Position numbers and translations under genes: made by a program. The notes beneath the pieces are model-generated. The model made no database searches, was not told the DNA's origin, and worked only from the letters and a program-made list of their open reading frames with translations. Positions 60,901-64,000 of a stretch of 64,000 nt of DNA are shown one piece after another. Location: assembly GCA_903813345.2 (NCBI GenBank), contig CAIIXF020000005.1, forward strand, positions 14,513,375 through 14,577,374, written 5' to 3'. Origin of the DNA: Owenia fusiformis (taxonomy: Eukaryota > Annelida > Polychaeta > Sabellida > Oweniidae). The first letter of the stretch is position 1; each line of letters starts with the position of its first letter.

Positions 60901-63336
60901 GTGTGAATTGCATGGTCGCATGTTTTTAACAAAAACGACTCATTCAAACGCACAAAGACACCAACGTTTATGACAATGGCACTCCTGTGGTGCACCAGCG
61001 ATTGACCAGAACGAGTATACTGACAAAGTTGGCATAGCGGTATTAAAAGGTTTAAGTGCGCGTGAATGAGCTGTAACATGTAAGCATGTAATTTGCATTG
61101 CAGAGCTCATTGTTCGTTTTTGAGATACCTGCTGACAAGGCTCATTAAGTGCTGTGCGGATGGATACGCTCTCGTGTATACCAAAATACAGCCTATATTT
61201 TGAATTGTTTTTCAGCGAACACACACATCAATTGTGATTTTGAAAATACACATCTATGTGGTTGGGTAATCCCTCCTGAAGGGGGTGATTGGTATTATGT
61301 AGAATCAAGAACACAGTCTTTTGACTTTTACAATGATGGTATGGCAGAGTATTGGCCAAAATATGATTTTACCACTCAACATAGGGCTGTGGATGATTGT
61401 AAGTTACCCAAAATATTTATTGATAAATTGTGTATGAGAACTGGTCCATTACTTTTGTAATCTTGAGATTTTTGATTTGTAACTTCAAGGTATTTTTTTT
61501 TGATTTTTAAAGATCCAACATACAACTTGTTTGATCCATTAAGATCTGATTTATGATTTGTATGATCCTCAGAGGTTCGATCGCTACTTTGATTTCAAAA
61601 GATCTGATCCAATCCAATCTTGAAAGATCTGTATTTATTTGCTCTCAGATTCAGTGATATATGACGATGCATGCGAGTCTGGACAGCTGATCACAAGTAG
61701 CGAAGGTTTCATCCAATCAATTGGCTATGGTACCTTGGATTATGGTAATTACTTAAATTGTGTGTGGACAATCAGCAGCTCCGACTTAGGTGTTGGCCAG
61801 GTATGCCATTTGTTCTTTTTGAATGTTAATCCAATACAGATTGAAATTTCCAGATAGTATCCAATTATTAACAGATGGGGAAAAACAAAGTTAATTTTGT
61901 TATGGTTTGATCCCCCTCCCCTTATCTTACAAAATTTTTAAACGTTGATCTGTCTTCCACTTGAATAGAAATCTACATTTGCTAACGAAACCATACTTTA
62001 TCTTTCTAATGAAGAGCTCCATTATTTCACTACTGTTGATAATTGGACACCCAGAAACTTCAACTGATAGGCCTGTACATTCAAATGTAGAGATTATACT
62101 AATACCAATTGAAATTTAACAAACAAATTATGAATTCAAATTGAAATTTAAGAGGTCAGGAAACTTCAGCTCATCAGCCTTAACATAGCAATACAATGTA
62201 GTTCTAATACAAATTGAAATTTAACTGGTCAGGAAACTTCAACTCATAGGCCTGGACATTGAGATAATACTAATACAAATTGTAGTTTAACAGGTCAGGG
62301 TACTTCAACTCACGGGCCTGGACATTGATATATTACTAATACAAATTGGAATTTAACAGGTCAGGATACTTCAACTCACAGGCCTGGACATTGAGATAAT
62401 ACTAATACAAATTGTAGTTTAACAGGTCAGGGTACTTCAACTCACGGGCCTGGACATTGATATATTACTAATACAAATTGGAATTTAACAGGTCAGGATA
62501 CTTCAACTCACAGGCCTGGACATTGAGATAATACTAATACAAATTGTAGTTTAACAGGTCAGGATACTTCAACTCACGGGCCTGGACACTGAGATAATAC
62601 TAATACGAATTGAAATTTAACAGGTCAGGATACTTCAACTCATAGGCCTGGACACTGAGATAATACTAATACAAATTGAAATTTAACAGGTCAGGAAACT
62701 TCAAATCATAGGGCTGCACATAGAGATATAATACAAATTGAAATTTAACAGGTCAGGAAACTTCAAATCATAGGGCTGCACATAGAGATATAATACAAAT
62801 TGAAATTTAACAGGTCAGGAAACTTCAAATCATAGGGCTGCACATAGAGATATAATACAAATTGAAATTTAACAGGTCAGGAAACTTCAAATCATAGGGC
62901 TGCACATAGAGATATAATACAAATTGAAATTTAACAGGTCAGGAAACTTCAAATCATAGGGCTGAACATAGAGATATAATACAAATTGAAATCTAACAGG
63001 TCAGGAAACTTCAAATCATCGGCCTTGACATAGAGATAGTACTAATACAAATTGAAATTTAACAGGTCAGGAAACTTCAAATCATCGGCCTTGACATAGA
63101 GATTTTATCAAACTGTGCAAAGGACTATCTCAAAATAGAAACTCCTGGTGGGGGAACTCTCTGGAAGGGATGTGGCAGTCTATTTGAAGAAATGGCTGTT
63201 ACGACATCTCTTGGAGTGGACTTAGATATTCCAGTGACTAATGAAGATATTACAATTACATTCTTTACGGATGGTTGGAATACGGGCGAAGGATTCAAAA
63301 TAGCATTTACAACACACACTGGACCAGCTGTAAATG
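50561..63336 (+). CDS. Mosaic DEG/ENaC-type channel with PAN, LDLa, MAM and CUB domains (5' part, runs off the window)
   Basis: Twelve exons: 50561-50688, 51221-51385, 51857-51924, 53442-53714, 56238-56354, 56791-56850, 57447-57596, 59398-59817, 60380-60493, 61216-61398, 61649-61800 and 63066-63336, giving 700 residues so far. Domain order: cytoplasmic N-terminus with the DEG/ENaC HG motif (DTSFHGV, H28-G29), first membrane helix (about 43-64), the post-helix [10 protein letters not shown] motif, PAN/Apple (121-211), LDLa (212-250), MAM (251-460), LDLa (461-498), N-terminal half of a second MAM (499-559), CUB (about 564-698). All introns from the third to the tenth are in phase 1, the mark of exon shuffling. 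The second membrane helix, pore and C-terminus of a channel are not in the window. It is possible that two genes are joined here, but the reading frame never breaks. Starts with an in-frame stop upstream of ATG 50561. Confidence 0.75.
52535..52890. repeat. 42-bp minisatellite in intron 3 of the mosaic gene
   Basis: About eight to nine copies of a unit containing GTTCCATATATGTCATGTTT, TCTTGTGGCAGTGCATGAGA and CT. Because 42 is divisible by three, four frames (two per strand) stay open for over 130 codons; these are artefacts of the repeat. Confidence 0.95.
53217..53402. mobile_element. Short TIR element, TACARTAAAACNTGT ends
   Basis: Left end TACAATAAAACGTGTCTTAA and right end ATACAGGTTTTACTGTA are inverted repeats; the interior is rich in GTGAACACC / GGTGTTCAC. 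Related to 9777-9955. It ends about 40 bases before the PAN exon. Confidence 0.65.
53442..53714 (+). CDS. Exon 4 of the mosaic gene: PAN/Apple domain
   Basis: Phase-1 exon, 91 codons. The cysteine pattern DC...[18 protein letters not shown]...MTCYITTFN...YYEYC is that of PAN/Apple modules, which bind proteins or carbohydrates outside the cell. Acceptor TTTCCAG, donor GTAAGT. Confidence 0.88.
54152..54309. repeat. Inverted-repeat hairpin element in intron 4
   Basis: Arms of about 52 bases: GTGAATCGCCACAATATAGC and GCTATATTTTGGCAATTCAC, with TAGATATCGTCAATGACAA and TTGTCCATTGACGATATCGA further in. No coding capacity. Confidence 0.75.
56238..56354 (+). CDS. Exon 5 of the mosaic gene: LDL-receptor class A module
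   Basis: Phase-1 exon of 39 codons. Six cysteines in the LDLa order: C..TTEFEC..GDKCI...[14 protein letters not shown]...C, with the calcium-binding acidic end D-x-SDE. Such modules bind ligands outside the cell. Confidence 0.95.
56791..59817 (+). CDS. Exons 6-8 of the mosaic gene: divergent MAM domain
   Basis: Exon 6 (56791-56850) and exon 7 (57447-57596) supply a divergent first half: [19 protein letters not shown] then [20 protein letters not shown] and a DLTDAF stretch. Exon 8 (59398-59817) supplies a clearer second half: [10 protein letters not shown], then [36 protein letters not shown] and [15 protein letters not shown], which align with the MAM order (GYY..., A.L.SP, CL.F.Y.., W....V.., IAIDDI...C). 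MAM domains mediate adhesion or oligomerisation. The acceptor I use for exon 8 (TTTCAATTGTAG at 59397) avoids a hydrophobic run that an earlier acceptor (59354) would add. Confidence 0.7.
57197..57276 (-). mobile_element. 80-bp TACCCT-family element with 9-bp duplication, intron 6
   Basis: Starts TACCCTGCGTGCAGAGCC and ends ACGAATGCAAAGGGTA. The exact 9-bp repeat ATTGAAATG flanks it at 57188-57196 and 57277-57285. An internal-deletion derivative of the ~370-bp form. Confidence 0.88.
58495..59335. repeat. ~165-bp tandem array in intron 7
   Basis: Five to six imperfect copies containing TTGTCATCACGATTACAGGA, TTTACTTCAAATTTTCACAC, GTAAGAAGTTCTAGAGCTGA and GGTGGCCATCTTGCATTCTG. The last copy runs to within 65 bases of the exon 8 acceptor and supplies the ATG of a spurious longer frame at 59307. 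Confidence 0.9.
60380..60493 (+). CDS. Exon 9 of the mosaic gene: second LDLa module
   Basis: Phase-1 exon of 38 codons: [20 protein letters not shown] then [18 protein letters not shown]. All six cysteines and the GDGSDE calcium site are present. Confidence 0.96.
60672..60766. repeat. 21-bp minisatellite in intron 9
   Basis: Four to five copies of AACCGTATCAAATTCTCTTGC (one base longer than some relatives). Confidence 0.9.
61216..61398 (+). CDS. Exon 10 of the mosaic gene: first half of a second MAM domain
   Basis: Phase-1 exon of 61 codons. [20 protein letters not shown] then DWYYVESR is a textbook MAM start (CDFE..LCGW...DW). The exon reaches [12 protein letters not shown], where a complete MAM would continue for about 90 residues, but the next recognised exon is CUB. 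The second half is either lost or in an exon I could not see in 61399-61648. Confidence 0.88.
61649..63336 (+). CDS. Exons 11-12 of the mosaic gene: CUB domain
   Basis: Exon 11 (61649-61800) gives [30 protein letters not shown] and ends at GVGQ in phase 0. Exon 12 (63066-63336) continues [39 protein letters not shown], then [20 protein letters not shown]. The four CUB cysteines and the C-terminal GFKIAF strand are present. CUB domains are extracellular binding modules. Exon 12 appears to end with a GC donor (AATG then GCAAGT), which keeps phase 1; a weak GT donor lies four bases later. Confidence 0.9.
62085..63065. repeat. ~62-66-bp intronic minisatellite derived from the CUB exon border
   Basis: About 15 copies precede the real acceptor. 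Each contains TTTAACAGGTCAGGAAACTT followed by CAAATCATAGGGCTGCACAT-like sequence and AATACAAATTGAAA. The last copies match the true acceptor and the first ~38 bases of exon 12 exactly; those further left are diverged (e.g. GGGCCTGGACATTGAGATAA). Confidence 0.93.
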
Positions 63337-64000
63337 GCAAGTATTTGTTTACATATAAACAATAAAGAATTGCTAACATATGCAATGAAAAGTTGTTAAC
63401 ATATACAATGAAAAAGTGTAAACATATACAATGAAGTCAGGTGTCATGTGTCCATATTGTTCTTGGTTATGAATGTCAAATCTCTAGCTGCATCCTTAAC
63501 CTATCCTGGAGCAGTTTTGACCATCACATTGAACTTTATACTGTGGTTGTTCTTTTCAATATTCAAGAATCCAGAGTGTAAAATATAGAGAGGAATCTTC
63601 AATGGTATAATATGCTTGAAACAAAATATTGTTACTTCAACCATTGAAAGCCAATGCTCCAACTTCACACATTTCTTTGTTGCATCTTTAAAGATGTCAT
63701 TTTAAAAGCAAAAAAGGCTCCAAAACGTAATAAAATATGTAGTTTGGATGTTCATTTATGTGTGTGGATTATATTTTATACCACAAACACTTATAAATAC
63801 CTGAAATTTGCAATAAAAGTGCCCAAAAATTGTTGTTTCGAAATTCCCCATTTTTCCTGTATCGCGCTAGTCACGTGACCCTTACGCGTAGCAGGCAATG
63901 CCTAGTATTACAGATATTACAGTACATATTTCAACATGTTCAATATGGCAAACATCAGCGATTCTGACTCCCGGGTTCTGGGAAATGGCTATATATAAAT
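63337..64000. other. Intron of the mosaic gene to window edge
   Basis: No further exon recognised. Contains short repeats of AACATATACAATGAA near 63380-63435. Confidence 0.5.

Overview
This is a stretch of animal nuclear DNA, AT-rich, with small exons, GT-AG introns and many transposable-element remnants. It is most likely from a marine invertebrate. A lophotrochozoan such as a mollusc is my best guess, from the mosaic receptor architecture and the style of repeats, but the sequence does not prove a taxon. There are no bacterial operons, ribosome binding sites, CRISPR arrays or rRNA genes, and I saw no convincing tRNA.

Five genes can be reconstructed exon by exon, with splice phases that agree at every junction. 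From left to right: (1) a two-exon GT32-type glycosyltransferase, + strand, 17375-18925; (2) a single-exon TP53RK/Bud32 kinase of the KEOPS complex, - strand, 21602-22285; (3) LSM1, - strand, four exons, 22419-29638, starting 5.8 kb from its second exon and ending 133 bases upstream of TP53RK; (4) ribose-5-phosphate isomerase (RPIA), - strand, eight coding exons, 32646-37803; (5) TMEM180/MFSD13A, a transporter-like membrane protein, + strand, six coding exons, 41628-46228. A sixth gene, + strand from 50561 and running off the right edge, encodes an unusual mosaic. It begins like a DEG/ENaC sodium channel (HG motif, first membrane helix, start of the ectodomain). It then continues in phase-1 exons through PAN/Apple, LDLa, MAM, LDLa, half-MAM and CUB domains. 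A seventh, tentative item is a lone coding exon with an MGNSMC start at 8307-8471 (-).

The rest is mostly repeats. A short inverted-repeat element with TACCCT ends and exact 9-bp target duplications occurs at least four times (2040, 16330, 41067, 57197), with a further older copy sitting on a TMEM180 splice donor (44787). The first LSM1 intron holds a Penelope-like element with a GIY-YIG reading frame, an inverted second copy of its 3' end and a 13-bp target duplication. There is a hAT-like element with an 8-bp duplication (43746-44389), a 610-bp TTAA-flanked palindrome (48132-48741) and several other hairpin elements. Minisatellites lie in introns of RPIA (63 bp) and of the mosaic gene (42, ~165, 21 and ~62-66 bp). 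The last of these has copied a real splice acceptor together with the first ~38 bases of its exon about 15 times.

The left 17 kb and the spans 18.9-21.6, 29.6-32.6, 38.5-41.6 and 46.2-50.5 kb contain no gene that I can support.
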